Part shown: positions 18,051 to 27,319 of the stretch, one piece after another
Numbering within the stretch: the stretch's first letter is position 1
Layout of the letters: each line of letters begins with the position of its first letter
Assembly: GCA_963712065.1 (NCBI GenBank)
Contig: CAVQGM010000002.1
Coordinates: 1,488,001-1,552,000 of the forward strand
DNA length: 64,000 nucleotides
DNA from: CAVQGM01 sp963712065
Lineage (GTDB): Bacteria; Actinomycetota; Acidimicrobiia; Acidimicrobiales; Acidimicrobilacustridaceae
Direction of reading: 5' to 3'
The notes under the pieces: generated by a model
Told to the model about the DNA's origin: nothing
The model's input: the letters and a program-made list of their open reading frames with translations, nothing else
The model's database searches: none
Position numbers and translations under genes: made by a program

Positions 18051-19646
18051 GTGGGTCGCACCCTCGCCGGCCTCTCCGACCGGGTCCTGTGGTGGACCGC
18101 CTTCGTCGCCCTCGGGCTCGTCGGCGGGGCCTTCGCCCTCGGCATCCCGATCGGCGGCCAACCCGACGAGCCCGCGCATCTCATCAAGGCCTCGGCGCTC
18201 TACCGGGGTGAGCTCACCTGGAACGAGCGCGGCCCGCTCGTCGTCGGCACCGGGCCCGACGACCTGACCCGCACCGAGCTCGAGGTCGACGCCCCGGTCG
18301 GCTACGCCGACCTGGGTCTCGTCGCCACCTGCATCGCCAAGCTCCCCCGCCAGGACGCCACGTGCTCGCCGCCGGTGAACAACGACACGACGCTGACGAG
18401 GACCAGCTTCAACACCTACGTCATCGCCTATCCACCGGTGCCCTACCTGCTGATGGGCTGGCCGACCGTGCTGTTCGAGCCGTCGAAGGCCATCTTCGCG
18501 GTCCGGCTCAGCAACGTCGCGGTGTGCGCCGCCCTGGTGGCCAGTGCCCTCGTCGCCGCCCGCGAGCGGGCCGGACGCGGCTGGCCCGCGCTCGGGGTCG
18601 CCCTCGCCACGACGCCCACGGCCGTGCTGTTCTTCACCTCGCCCAACCCGAACGGCCCGGAGATCGCCGCCTCCATCGGCGTGGCGGCATCGCTGCTGGC
18701 CCTCCTCGGTGGCGAAGGCCGCCCGTCGACGCGCGGCGTGGTGCGGTTCGCGGTGGCGGCGTCGCTGCTCGTGCTGTGCCGTCCCGTCTCGTTCACCGTG
18801 CTCGGCTTCGTCGTCGCCATGGCCCTGGCCGGCGCCGCCACCCGGGCCCGGCTCCGGGAGCTGTCGGCCACCACGTCGGTGCGGGGCGGGCTCGTCGCCG
18901 TGGCCATGGCCACGATCGCGGCGCTCGCCTGGTTCGTCTACGCCCGACCGCTCGAGGTCCTGGTGGGCATCCCCGTCCCCGGCCTGGAGCGGGGCGACGC
19001 CATCGAGGAGTCCGTCTCGCGCCTACCGGTTCGGGTCAAGGAGATGGTCGGCGTGTTCGGCTGGGGCGAGGTGCCGGCCCCGCCCTGGATGTGGTGGGGA
19101 TGGCTCGCCGCCGTCGCCGGCGTCGTGCTGGCCGGCCTCGTCCTCGGGCGGTGGCGCCACCGGGCGGTGCTCGTCGGCCTGGTCGTCGCCAACGCCGCCC
19201 TGCCCACGATCATGGAGGTGCCACGCGCCGCCGAGCTCGGCTACATCTGGCAGGGCCGCTACTCGTTGCCGTTCGCGGTGACCGTGCCGATCTTCGCCGC
19301 CTGGGTGGTCGGCCGGTCGGGCCGGATGCCGGTGGTCGCCACCCGCATCGCCGCCGTCGGCGTCGGCGGCTTCGCCGCCGTCGCCCTCGTGGCCGCCCAC
19401 GGCATCTCGGTCACGCGGTTCGCGACCGGGGGCATCGAGCCGTGGTGGGGCTACCTCGACGACCCGACCTGGGAGCCGAAGGTCGCGCCGGTGGCCCTGC
19501 TCGTGGCCGTCGTGGGGGGTGCCGCGACGTGGGCGTGCAGCGTGGTGACCGCCGCGCTGGTGCCCACCCCGCCACCCGAACCGTCGCCGTCAGCCCCGCC
19601 CGAGTCGGCGACGCAGGCCCTGCAGGGCGCGACGGGCCCTCCGTAG
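18051..19646 (+). CDS. DUF2142-like polytopic membrane protein
   Basis: A 531-residue protein with about eleven hydrophobic helices. The N-terminal loop 'GGQPDEPAHLIKASALYRGE' is the hallmark of DUF2142, a family of GT-C-like membrane proteins found beside rhamnan and O-antigen genes. The acidic residues of P-D-E-P in the first outer loop are likely catalytic, as in other GT-C enzymes. Family and context suggest transfer of a sugar from a polyprenyl carrier outside the membrane. GTG start 6 bp after the glycosyltransferase, so co-transcribed. Its final 57 bp overlap the convergent methyltransferase gene. Confidence 0.8.
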   Translation: MGRTLAGLSDRVLWWTAFVALGLVGGAFALGIPIGGQPDEPAHLIKASALYRGELTWNERGPLVVGTGPDDLTRTELEVDAPVGYADLGLVATCIAKLPRQDATCSPPVNNDTTLTRTSFNTYVIAYPPVPYLLMGWPTVLFEPSKAIFAVRLSNVAVCAALVASALVAARERAGRGWPALGVALATTPTAVLFFTSPNPNGPEIAASIGVAASLLALLGGEGRPSTRGVVRFAVAASLLVLCRPVSFTVLGFVVAMALAGAATRARLRELSATTSVRGGLVAVAMATIAALAWFVYARPLEVLVGIPVPGLERGDAIEESVSRLPVRVKEMVGVFGWGEVPAPPWMWWGWLAAVAGVVLAGLVLGRWRHRAVLVGLVVANAALPTIMEVPRAAELGYIWQGRYSLPFAVTVPIFAAWVVGRSGRMPVVATRIAAVGVGGFAAVALVAAHGISVTRFATGGIEPWWGYLDDPTWEPKVAPVALLVAVVGGAATWACSVVTAALVPTPPPEPSPSAPPESATQALQGATGPP

Positions 19647-21362
19647 GGCTCGGACCACCGGGTGCGCGAGCACCCCCTCGAGTTGGGCGACGGCGCGGTC
19701 GCGCTCGCCCCTCACGTCGTCGAGGGCGGCCTCCAGCCGGTCGATCTCCGCCTCGAGCCTGGCCTCGAGGGCGGCCACCTGGCGGGTGGCCTCCGCCTCG
19801 GCCCGGCGCTGCTCGACCAGACGGGCGACCCCGCCCCGGGCCAGCAGGAACGGGCGCCGGCTCAGGCTGTCGCGGAGCGGCTCGGCGTCGAGCTCGCCGT
19901 CCCGCCCGTCGAGGGGCTCGACCACCACGTGGACGCCGCCCACGCCGCGCAACCCGGCCAGCTCGACCGCCCGGGCCACGACCTCGGTGGTGGCGGCGTC
20001 ACCGACCCGGGCGTCGACGGCGACGCCGAGCCCGTGGACGAGGTCGGCGGGGATGGCGTAGGCGGCCAGGGCGGTGGCGGCGGGGACGGCACGGAGCAGG
20101 TCGAAGCCGTCGGGCGGGAGCGGCCGGGCCTCGTCGACGAGCTCGGCGAACGACCGGTCGCGATCCCCGTCGCCGTCGAGGGGCGGGAGCTCGGCGGCGT
20201 CGAGCCGGATCACGGCGTCGGTGGCCAGGGGGTCCTCGGGGGAGCCGACCCCGCGACGGAACGCGCCGACCGCCCCGGCACCGACCCTGACCCGGGCGTC
20301 GAGGAACCAGAGGTACCGACCGCGTGCCGCGGCGGCCCCGAGGTTGCGGTTGTCGACCCCTTCGGGAACCGAGCGGGCTGCGGCGACGCCCTCGTGGCCC
20401 TCGGCGACGGCCAGCGACTCGGACGTCCAGGGGCGGCCCTCCGTGACCAACACCCGCACCTCGAGGTCGTCGTCGTGCTGGCCGTCGAGGTCGGCGAGCA
20501 GGCGCGGCAGGCCGTCGCGGTCGGCGTCGGTGTCGACCCGCACCACGGCGGTCAGGAAGGGGGCCGCGGTCGCGACCACCGCGCCCGAGCCGTTGGCGCC
20601 CGACGGGGCGGTCGCCGGCTCACCGTCGCCGACCAGCTCGTACCGCCGGACGAACTGGTAGGTCTCGGCGTGGGGATCGGCGCCGGCCCGGACCGCACGC
20701 AGGAACTGCGAGAGCGGGGCATGGGCCTGGAGGGCGGCGCTCGACCCGAGGTCGTACTGCTCGGTGCGCACCGCGACGGTGTCGCGGGCCCCGGTCTGGT
20801 GCCAGCCCGTGCCGGCCACCAACGCGTCGACGCCGGCCGGGGAGAAGAACCGGAGGTGGGTGTCGTCGAGCAGACCGAACTCGGTCGTCTGCCACTGGCC
20901 GAGCAGGAGCCGGATGCCGACTTCGACGTGGGTGACGTTCGGGATGCTCACCACCAGCAGGCAGCCGGGATGGTCGGCGGCGAGCGTCGCGGCGGCGACG
21001 ACGACGGTGCGGGGCTCGACCAGGTGCTCGAGCACGTCGAGGGCCAGCACCGCCCGCAGCGGTCGCCCGTCGACGATCTCGGCCAGGTGGCCGAGCAGGT
21101 TCTTCGCCGATCGGGTCAGGTCGAGCCGGTGGGCCTCGATGCCCCGATCGGCCAGCCCGTCGACGGCCACCTTGTCGACGTCGACGCCGACGTAGGTGTG
21201 CCCGAGCGCGGCGATCGCGCCGGCGAGGGGCGCGTTGCCGCAGCCGATGTCGACGACGATGCCCGGCTCGAGCTCCCGCTCGGCCACCAGGGCGACGGCG
21301 TGGGCGTGCGAGGTGCCCGGCTCGAGCTCGGTCGGGTAGTCCTTGTGGCGCGGGACGCTCAC
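19590..21362 (-). CDS. Methyltransferase - GT-like - coiled-coil fusion protein of the Wzm/Wzt operon
   Basis: A 590-residue protein. Residues about 15-190 are a class I methyltransferase ('IVVDIGCGNAPLAGAIAALG', 'LALDVLEHL', 'LLVVSIPNVTHVEV'). Residues about 265-500 look like a decayed GT2-A domain ('LTAVVRVDTDADRDGLPRLL', 'GVDNRNLGAAAARGRYLWFL'), with no clear DxD catalytic pair. Residues about 505-560 form a strong heptad coiled coil ('ARLEAEIDRLEAALDDVRGE'). This layout recalls WbdD-type chain terminators, where a methyltransferase and a coiled coil control length of an ABC-exported glycan; the analogy is mine. The GTG start overlaps the Wzt stop (GTGA), tying it to the exporter. Confidence 0.7.
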   Translation of the reverse strand: MSVPRHKDYPTELEPGTSHAHAVALVAERELEPGIVVDIGCGNAPLAGAIAALGHTYVGVDVDKVAVDGLADRGIEAHRLDLTRSAKNLLGHLAEIVDGRPLRAVLALDVLEHLVEPRTVVVAAATLAADHPGCLLVVSIPNVTHVEVGIRLLLGQWQTTEFGLLDDTHLRFFSPAGVDALVAGTGWHQTGARDTVAVRTEQYDLGSSAALQAHAPLSQFLRAVRAGADPHAETYQFVRRYELVGDGEPATAPSGANGSGAVVATAAPFLTAVVRVDTDADRDGLPRLLADLDGQHDDDLEVRVLVTEGRPWTSESLAVAEGHEGVAAARSVPEGVDNRNLGAAAARGRYLWFLDARVRVGAGAVGAFRRGVGSPEDPLATDAVIRLDAAELPPLDGDGDRDRSFAELVDEARPLPPDGFDLLRAVPAATALAAYAIPADLVHGLGVAVDARVGDAATTEVVARAVELAGLRGVGGVHVVVEPLDGRDGELDAEPLRDSLSRRPFLLARGGVARLVEQRRAEAEATRQVAALEARLEAEIDRLEAALDDVRGERDRAVAQLEGVLAHPVVRALRRARRALQGLRRRLGRG

Positions 21363-22639
21363 CGGTCGGCCTCGTCGCCGAGCTCGGGCGGACCGGGGAC
21401 CGCCCCGTTGCCGCTCGTCCAGGTGCCGATGAGGTCGACCACGCCCCGGACGGGCACCTCCCCGGGGTGCACCCGGAGCGTGCCGGCGTCGTCGAGGCGG
21501 TGGTAGACGGTCATGGCGTGGCTGTCGTGCAGCGCAGCGGTGATCCGGTAGGTGCCCGGTGACAGCGGGAGTCGTTCGACGTGGTAGTCGGCGTGGCCCC
21601 GGCCGCGCACCATCGGGATCTCGTGGCGAGCCGGGACCATACCCGGGTTGGCGATGGGCACGCCGCCCTCCGTCCAGAACACGAGGGACACGAGGGGATC
21701 CTCGATCGGCTCGTCGGCCCGCCAGCGCACCCGCACCGTGAGCGGGGCCAGGGTGACGCCGACCTGGGTCTCCGTGCCGTCGGGCCCGATCAGATCGACC
21801 CCCTCGACGGTCGCGGGGCGGGCCCCGACGGCGGGCTCACCGCCGTCGGCGCCCTCGGCGACCTGGGCGGCCTCGGCGGCCTCGGACTCGAGCCGCTCGA
21901 CCTCCTCGGCGTTGATGCGGTCGAGGTAGGCGTGCACGACCTCGTTGGCCGAGCCCTGCTCGAGCACCTCGCCGTGGTCGAGCCAGGTCGCCTCGTCGCA
22001 CAGCGTCTGCACGAACTGCAGGCTGTGGGTCACCAGCACGATCGTGACACCCTTGCGGCGCAGCTTGTTGAGGTGCTCGAAGCACCGCCGCTGGAACTCC
22101 TCGTCGCCGACGGCGATCACCTCGTCGACGAGGAGGATCTGCGGCTCGACGTGCACGGCGACCGAGAAGCCGAGCCGGACGTACATGCCGCTCGAGAAGT
22201 GCTTCACCGGCGTGTCGATGAAGTCGGCGAGGCCGCTGAAGTCGACGATCCGGCCGTAGAGGTCGTCGGTCTCCTTCTTCGACAACCCGAGGATGGCGGC
22301 GTTGAGGTAGACGTTCTCGCGGCCGGTGAGGTCGGGGTGGAAGCCGGCACCCAGCTCGAGCAGGGCCGACACCCGCCCGTCGACGGAGACCTGCCCGCGG
22401 GTCGGCGGGTAGATGTTGGCGAGGATGCGCAACAGGCTCGACTTCCCCGAGCCGTTGTGGCCGACGAGGCCGTAGAACGAGCCGTGCGGGATCGACAGCG
22501 ACACGTCCTTCAGCGCCCAGAACTCCTCGAGGCTCCCGCGGTGGCGGGAGGTGATGCGCTCCTTGAGGCTGTCGGGGCGGCCCCGCTGCACGCGGAAGCG
22601 CTTCCAGACGTGGTCGACCTGGATGGCGGCGGAGGTCAC
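21359..22639 (-). CDS. Polysaccharide ABC exporter ATPase, Wzt/TagH type
   Basis: A 426-residue protein: ABC domain (about 1-245) with Walker A 'GHNGSGKSSLLRILANIYPP', the export-type loop 'SALLELGAGFHPDLTGRENV', signature 'FSSGMYVRLGFSVAVH', Walker B 'ILLVDEVIAVGD' and switch His in 'VTHSL'. After a short Glu/Ala-rich helix comes a roughly 130-residue C-terminal beta domain, as in Wzt of O9a-type systems where it recognises a capped glycan end. The GTG start overlaps the permease stop. Together with Wzm it exports a finished, lipid-linked polysaccharide across the inner membrane. Confidence 0.88.
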   Translation of the reverse strand: MTSAAIQVDHVWKRFRVQRGRPDSLKERITSRHRGSLEEFWALKDVSLSIPHGSFYGLVGHNGSGKSSLLRILANIYPPTRGQVSVDGRVSALLELGAGFHPDLTGRENVYLNAAILGLSKKETDDLYGRIVDFSGLADFIDTPVKHFSSGMYVRLGFSVAVHVEPQILLVDEVIAVGDEEFQRRCFEHLNKLRRKGVTIVLVTHSLQFVQTLCDEATWLDHGEVLEQGSANEVVHAYLDRINAEEVERLESEAAEAAQVAEGADGGEPAVGARPATVEGVDLIGPDGTETQVGVTLAPLTVRVRWRADEPIEDPLVSLVFWTEGGVPIANPGMVPARHEIPMVRGRGHADYHVERLPLSPGTYRITAALHDSHAMTVYHRLDDAGTLRVHPGEVPVRGVVDLIGTWTSGNGAVPGPPELGDEADR

Positions 22640-23436
22640 AGCTCCTCCGCGATGCTCCTGGCCTTCACCTCGAAGACCCACCAGCCGACGACGAAGGTGA
22701 CGAGCGACGACACCACGACGATCAGGGTGGACCCGAGGCCCGGCCAGCGCAGGTTGTAGAACGCGTCCCGGTTCCACTCGACGAACTGCGTGAGCGGGTT
22801 GAGCCGGATCAGGTCCCGGGCCCGCTCGGGGATGCCGGGGGTCTCGAGCGAGTAGACGATCGGCGTCAGGTAGAACAGCACCTGCATGCCGATGCCCACC
22901 AGATAGCCCACGTCGCGGTAGTAGACGTTGAACACCGACAGGAACAGGCCGAGCCCGAGCGAGAACAGCGACACGAACACGAGCAGCACCGGGAACAGGA
23001 GGTAGGTCGGGCCGACGACGCCGAGGACGATCATGACGCCGGCGAGGATGGCGCCCTCGATGAAGGCCTGGATCAACACCGTGAACATGTTGGCGATGGC
23101 CGGGCAGGCGGGCGGGAAGTAGACCTTGTTGAGCAGCCCGCCCGACGAGGCCAGCGCCGCGATCGAGCCGTTCACCGTGCCGCTGAAGTAGTTCCACACC
23201 ACGAGGCCGGCGAACAGGTAGAGGGCGAACACCTGGGTCTCGCCGTCGCCGGCGACCGGGGTCGGGGCACCGAGGAACACCCCGAAGACGATGCTGTAGA
23301 TGAGCAGCATCGACGCCGGGTTGATCAGCGACCACAACCAACCGAGAACGCTCTTCTTGTAGCGGGCCCGGAGCTCACGCTGGGCGAGGTTCTTGATGAG
23401 GTTGCGGTAGGTCCACAGTTCGGTCGCCGCAGTCAC
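22636..23436 (-). CDS. Polysaccharide ABC exporter permease, Wzm/TagG type
   Basis: A 266-residue ABC-2-type permease with six helices; 'LAQRELRARYKKSVLGWLW' is the amphipathic N-terminal motif and 'YYRDVGYLVGIGMQVLFYLT' lies in the middle. A TTG at 23442 would add two residues. I chose the GTG at 23436 because a TAACGT box ends ten bases before it and homologues begin at this point. It pairs with the downstream ATPase. Confidence 0.87.
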   Translation of the reverse strand: MTAATELWTYRNLIKNLAQRELRARYKKSVLGWLWSLINPASMLLIYSIVFGVFLGAPTPVAGDGETQVFALYLFAGLVVWNYFSGTVNGSIAALASSGGLLNKVYFPPACPAIANMFTVLIQAFIEGAILAGVMIVLGVVGPTYLLFPVLLVFVSLFSLGLGLFLSVFNVYYRDVGYLVGIGMQVLFYLTPIVYSLETPGIPERARDLIRLNPLTQFVEWNRDAFYNLRWPGLGSTLIVVVSSLVTFVVGWWVFEVKARSIAEEL

Positions 23437-23469
23437 AACCAACCGGACGTTACCAGCCTGCTCGCGCCA

Positions 23470-24852
23470 TCACGAAGCGCGCTCGGCGCCGCGCGGCGTG
23501 AGCTCACGGGCCACCGCGTCGGCCCCGAGTCGGGCTCGCCGGCGGATGCGACGGCGGGCCCGCCAGGCCCCCGGGGCCAGCCGGACGACGCCGAGGAGGG
23601 ACCTCGACCGCCGCCGCAGCGGCGTCGGGTTGGGCCGACGGGCGTGGAGCGCCGGGCGCACCAGGTCGCGACGGGCGGCCGAGACCAGCGCGCCGAGGCT
23701 GTGCCGCAGCTCTCGACGCACCATCGGGGCCGGCGCGTTCTTGAGCACCGTCACGAGCCGGTTGCGCTCGATGTAGAAGCGCTGCCGGGCCGAGCCCTCG
23801 CCGCTGGTGGCGGCGTGCAGGTGGCGCACCCGTGACGAAGGCTCGAACCGGTAGCGCCAGCCGCGCGATCGGCCGCGCCACGCCAGATCGGTGTCCTCGT
23901 AGTAGAGGAAGTAACGCTCGTCGAACAGGCCGACGTCGGCCAGGTACGACGGTCGCAGCAGCACCGCGCCGCCGCTCCACGCGAACACCGGCTCCGGTCG
24001 GGTGAAGGCGGCCAGGTCGGACGATCCGTAGCCGCGGTCGGCCCCGTAGCCGTCGTCGTACACCACGTTGCCGGCGTTGTTGACCACGTCGTAGCGCGGC
24101 CCGTCGACCACGATCGGCACCCACTTCGGCTCGGGGCCGACCTCGACGTGCCACTCCCCCGCCGGCGTCGACAGCACGACCTCCTTGGCCACGACCGCCG
24201 AGAGCAGCACCTCGGCGTCGATGGGCCCCTGCGACCCCGAGGGCACGGGCACCCGGAGCACGGCCCGGTCGGCCGTCCACTCGACACGATCGTCGCCGAC
24301 CTGCTCGGGACCGAACGATCCCTCGGTGAGGGTCGCCCCGGACCAGCGGTCCTGGCCCGCGACCCACAACCCGCGCACCAGCACGCCGAGGGACCGGTCG
24401 TCCCCGCGGCCGGGCGGTGCGGTGGTCGTGGCCAGGGTGAGGTCGACGAAGGCGGAGTCGAACAACATGAGCGGCGACACCGCGCCGAGGCCCGGGTCGT
24501 CGTCGAGGGCGGCCACGAGCGGGGCGAGGTAGCCGGGCTCGACGAAGGCGTCGCTGTTGACCAGCCCGACGTAGCGGACGCCGTCGAGGTCTCGAAGCGC
24601 GTCGTTGTTGGCCGGGAAGCCGTCGTTGGACGCCCGACGGATGAGGGTGACGTCGGGGAACCGCTCGGCCACGGCGTCGGCGCTGCCGTCGGTCGACGCG
24701 TTGTCGACCACGACGAGCTCGAGCTGCTCGGCCGGCCAGTCGAGCGCGTGCAGGTGCTCGAGGCAGCGCAGCACGTGCTCGCCGCCGTCGTAGTTCAGGA
24801 CCACGAGGCGCACCCGCCCGGGGGCGGTCCGCGATCGTGGAGGGCGGCTCAC
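23470..24852 (-). CDS. Family 2 glycosyltransferase, rhamnosyltransferase-like, with an inserted domain
   Basis: A 460-residue GT2: 'RVRLVVLNYDGGEHVLRCLE', 'LVVVDNASTDGSADAVAERF', 'NDGFPANNDAL', 'YVGLVNSDAFVEPGYL', 'FDERYFLYYEDTDLAWRGRS'. Between the metal site and the acceptor motif lies an unusual insertion of about 130 residues (about 140-270), with beta-rich text such as 'GEWHVEVGPEPKWVPIVVDG', not part of the ordinary fold. Arg-rich basic C-terminus. The GTG start overlaps the rfbD stop by four bases, so it is expressed with the dTDP-rhamnose genes, which suggests rhamnose as donor. Confidence 0.83.
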   Translation of the reverse strand: MSRPPRSRTAPGRVRLVVLNYDGGEHVLRCLEHLHALDWPAEQLELVVVDNASTDGSADAVAERFPDVTLIRRASNDGFPANNDALRDLDGVRYVGLVNSDAFVEPGYLAPLVAALDDDPGLGAVSPLMLFDSAFVDLTLATTTAPPGRGDDRSLGVLVRGLWVAGQDRWSGATLTEGSFGPEQVGDDRVEWTADRAVLRVPVPSGSQGPIDAEVLLSAVVAKEVVLSTPAGEWHVEVGPEPKWVPIVVDGPRYDVVNNAGNVVYDDGYGADRGYGSSDLAAFTRPEPVFAWSGGAVLLRPSYLADVGLFDERYFLYYEDTDLAWRGRSRGWRYRFEPSSRVRHLHAATSGEGSARQRFYIERNRLVTVLKNAPAPMVRRELRHSLGALVSAARRDLVRPALHARRPNPTPLRRRSRSLLGVVRLAPGAWRARRRIRRRARLGADAVARELTPRGAERAS

Positions 24853-25700
24853 CCGGTCGTGAGCCGCGTCACCAGCCGCCGGAGCGGCTCGCGGAAGTCG
24901 GGGAGCAGGGGCACGCCGCTCAGGCGGAGGGCGGCGTTGTCGAGGACCGAGTTGGCCGGACGGGGCGCGGGTCGGGGCGGGTCGAGGTCGGCGGTGGCCA
25001 CCGGCCGCACGCGACCGGGGTCGGCGCCGGCCGAGCGCAGGACCTCACGGGTGAACTCGTACCAGCTGACCGCGCCCTGGTTGGTGACGTGGAACAGGCC
25101 CGGACGACGCTCGACGACGAGGCGCACGATCATGCCGGCGAGGTCGTCGGCGAAGGTGGGGTGACCCCGCTGGTCGTCGACGAACGACAGGGTCGGGTGC
25201 TCACCCATGAGCCGCAGGATCGTCTTGACCATGTTGGCGCCCGCGGCACCGCACACCCACGACGTGCGCACGATGGTGTCCTCGGGGCGCAGCTCGCGCT
25301 CGCCGCCGAGCTTGGAGCGGCCGTACACCGACGCCGGCGACGGGTCGTCCCACTCCACGTAGGGATCGGCCTTGGTGCCGTCGAAGACGTAGTCGGTCGA
25401 GACGTACAGGACGCGGGACCCGACGCGGGAGGCGGCGTCGACCACGTGGCGGGTGCCGAGGGCGTTGACGGCGAAGGCCCGGTCGGGATCGCCCTCGCAG
25501 GCGTCGACCGCGGTCCACGCCGCCGGGTGGACGACGGCGTCGGGTCGCAGCGACGTGATGGCCCCGAGCACGGCGTCGCGGTCGCTGACGTCGAGGGCGG
25601 CCCGATCGGCGGCGACCACCTCGTGGTGCCCGGCGGCGCCGAGCGCGGCGACCACCTCGTGGCCCACCTGTCCCCCCGACCCGGTGACCAGGATGCGCAT
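24849..25700 (-). CDS. rfbD: dTDP-4-dehydrorhamnose reductase
   Basis: A 283-residue SDR: 'MRILVTGSGGQVGHEVVAAL' nucleotide-binding motif, 'VLYVSTDYVFDGTKADPYVE', and catalytic 'YGRSKLGGE' (YxxxK). Also 'TSWVCGAAGANMVKTILRLM' as in RmlD. It performs the last step, reducing dTDP-4-dehydro-L-rhamnose to dTDP-L-rhamnose. The ATG at 25700 shares a base with the rfbB stop (TGATG). Confidence 0.92.
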   Translation of the reverse strand: MRILVTGSGGQVGHEVVAALGAAGHHEVVAADRAALDVSDRDAVLGAITSLRPDAVVHPAAWTAVDACEGDPDRAFAVNALGTRHVVDAASRVGSRVLYVSTDYVFDGTKADPYVEWDDPSPASVYGRSKLGGERELRPEDTIVRTSWVCGAAGANMVKTILRLMGEHPTLSFVDDQRGHPTFADDLAGMIVRLVVERRPGLFHVTNQGAVSWYEFTREVLRSAGADPGRVRPVATADLDPPRPAPRPANSVLDNAALRLSGVPLLPDFREPLRRLVTRLTTG

Positions 25701-26656
25701 CAGCCCTGCTTGAGCGGACGCCACCACCACTCGTTGGCGCGATACCAGTCGACCGTCGCGCCGAGGGCCTCGTCGAGGTCGCGGCCGGGGTCCCAGCCGA
25801 GGGCCCGCGCCTTCGAGCAGTCGATCGAGTAACGGCGATCGTGACCGAGGCGGTCCTCGACGTACTCGATCATCTCCTCGCCGGCGCCGCACATGGCGAG
25901 GATCCGCTCGGTGAGCTCCCGGTTGGTGATCTCGTTGCCACCGCCGATGTTGTAGATCTCGCCGGTCTCGCCCTTCCGGAGCACGAGGTCGACGCCGGCG
26001 CAGTTGTCGTCGACGTACAACCAGTCGCGGACGTTGAGCCCGTCGCCGTAGAGCGGGACCTTCCTCCCGTCGAGGAGGTTGGTGACGAACAGCGGGATCA
26101 CCTTCTCGGGGAACTGGTAGGGCCCGAAGTTGTTCGACGAGCGGGTCACGAGCACGGGCAGGCCGTGGGTCGTGAGGTAGGACAGGGCGATCAGGTCGGA
26201 GCCGGCCTTCGAGGCGCTGTAGGGCGAGCGGGGCGTGAGCCCGTCGGCCTCGGTGAACGAGCCCTCGTCGATCGACCCGTACACCTCGTCGGTGGAGATG
26301 TGCAGGAAGCGGTCGACGCCCACCCGCCGGGCGACGTCGCACATGACGTTGGTGCCGTCGCAGTTGGTCGAGACGAACTCGTCGGGGCTCACGATGGAGC
26401 GGTCGACGTGGCTCTCGGCGGCGAAGTGGACGACGGCGTGGTGGCCGTCCATGGCCGCGGCCACGCCGTCGCGGTCGCGGATGTCGCCCTTCACGAACCG
26501 GTAGCGGGGATGGTCGTCGAGATCACGGAGCGTGTGGATGTTGCCGGCGTAGGTGAGGGCGTCGAAGACCGTCACGCGGTCGTCGCTCGTGGCCAGCACG
26601 TGCCGGACGTAGTTGGAGCCGATGAACCCGGCGGCGCCGGTGACGAACAGCTGCAT
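25700..26656 (-). CDS. rfbB: dTDP-glucose 4,6-dehydratase
   Basis: A 318-residue extended SDR: 'MQLFVTGAAGFIGSNYVRHV', 'VFDALTYAGN', 'HISTDEVYGSI' with the Asp-Glu catalytic pair, 'SPYSASKAGSDLI' (YxxxK) and 'NNFGPYQFPEKVIPLF'. It converts dTDP-glucose to dTDP-4-dehydro-6-deoxyglucose. Order here is B-D, with C and A on the same strand upstream; all four steps are therefore encoded in 6 kb. Confidence 0.95.
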   Translation of the reverse strand: MQLFVTGAAGFIGSNYVRHVLATSDDRVTVFDALTYAGNIHTLRDLDDHPRYRFVKGDIRDRDGVAAAMDGHHAVVHFAAESHVDRSIVSPDEFVSTNCDGTNVMCDVARRVGVDRFLHISTDEVYGSIDEGSFTEADGLTPRSPYSASKAGSDLIALSYLTTHGLPVLVTRSSNNFGPYQFPEKVIPLFVTNLLDGRKVPLYGDGLNVRDWLYVDDNCAGVDLVLRKGETGEIYNIGGGNEITNRELTERILAMCGAGEEMIEYVEDRLGHDRRYSIDCSKARALGWDPGRDLDEALGATVDWYRANEWWWRPLKQG

Positions 26657-26731
26657 AGTGGGCCCATCCTCGCAGAGCCGCCCCGATCGGGGCGAACGCC
26701 GCCGCCCCGCCGGGCGCCGCCCATCGCGCCG

Positions 26732-27298
26732 TCAGGGACGCAGGCCCCAGTAGGGCCGCCGGCCCTCGGGGATGGCCGACCGGCCCGGGTTGCGCTGGTC
26801 GCGCGTCGACAGGATCGGGTCGGCGACGCCCCAGTCGGCCTCGACGGCGGGGTCGTCCCACGCCAGGCCGAGCTCGTCGGTGGGGTTGTAGTAGCCGTCG
26901 ACGAGGTAGGTGATGGTCATGTCGGTGAGGGCGGCGAACCCGTGGGCCACACCCGGCGGGATGAACACGCCCCGGTGCGGATGGGTGCCGTCCTCGCGGA
27001 CCCCCAGGTCGAGGGCGAGCGTGGCGCCGTCGGTGGGAGAGCCGACCCGGAGGTCGTGCAGCACGACCCGAGCCCGGCCGTTGGGCACGTACCAGTAGTC
27101 GGCCTGGTGGAGGTGGTAGTGCAGCCCCACGAGGGCGCCGGCCTGCCGGTCGCCCCGGTTGCCCTGGATCATCTCCCGGCCCTGGGGGAACCACTCCCGC
27201 CGGTAGGTCTCGACGAAGAAGCCCCGCTCGTCGCCGTGGACCACGGGGTCGACGACGTGGACGCCGCGGATCGCCTCGGACTCGGTCACCTCTGCCAC
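26732..27298 (-). CDS. rfbC: dTDP-4-dehydrorhamnose 3,5-epimerase (RmlC-type)
   Basis: About 188 residues, cupin fold: 'HGDERGFFVETYRREWF', 'GLHYHLHQADYWYVPNGRAR', 'VFIPPGVAHGFAAL', ending 'DPILSTRDQRNPG'. The family epimerises C3 and C5 of dTDP-4-dehydro-6-deoxyglucose. A GTG at 27307 is possible but overlaps a TAGGGT -10 box; the GTG at 27298 lies seven bases after that box and is the better start. Confidence 0.9.
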   Translation of the reverse strand: MAEVTESEAIRGVHVVDPVVHGDERGFFVETYRREWFPQGREMIQGNRGDRQAGALVGLHYHLHQADYWYVPNGRARVVLHDLRVGSPTDGATLALDLGVREDGTHPHRGVFIPPGVAHGFAALTDMTITYLVDGYYNPTDELGLAWDDPAVEADWGVADPILSTRDQRNPGRSAIPEGRRPYWGLRP

Positions 27299-27305
27299 GG
27301 GCGGC

Positions 27306-27311
27306 ACCCTA
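27306..27311 (-). promoter_or_regulatory. -10 box TAGGGT, leaderless promoter of rfbC
   Basis: TAGGGT ends seven bases before the GTG at 27298 and decides the start against the GTG at 27307. Confidence 0.5.
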
Positions 27312-27319
27312 GGCGCGGG

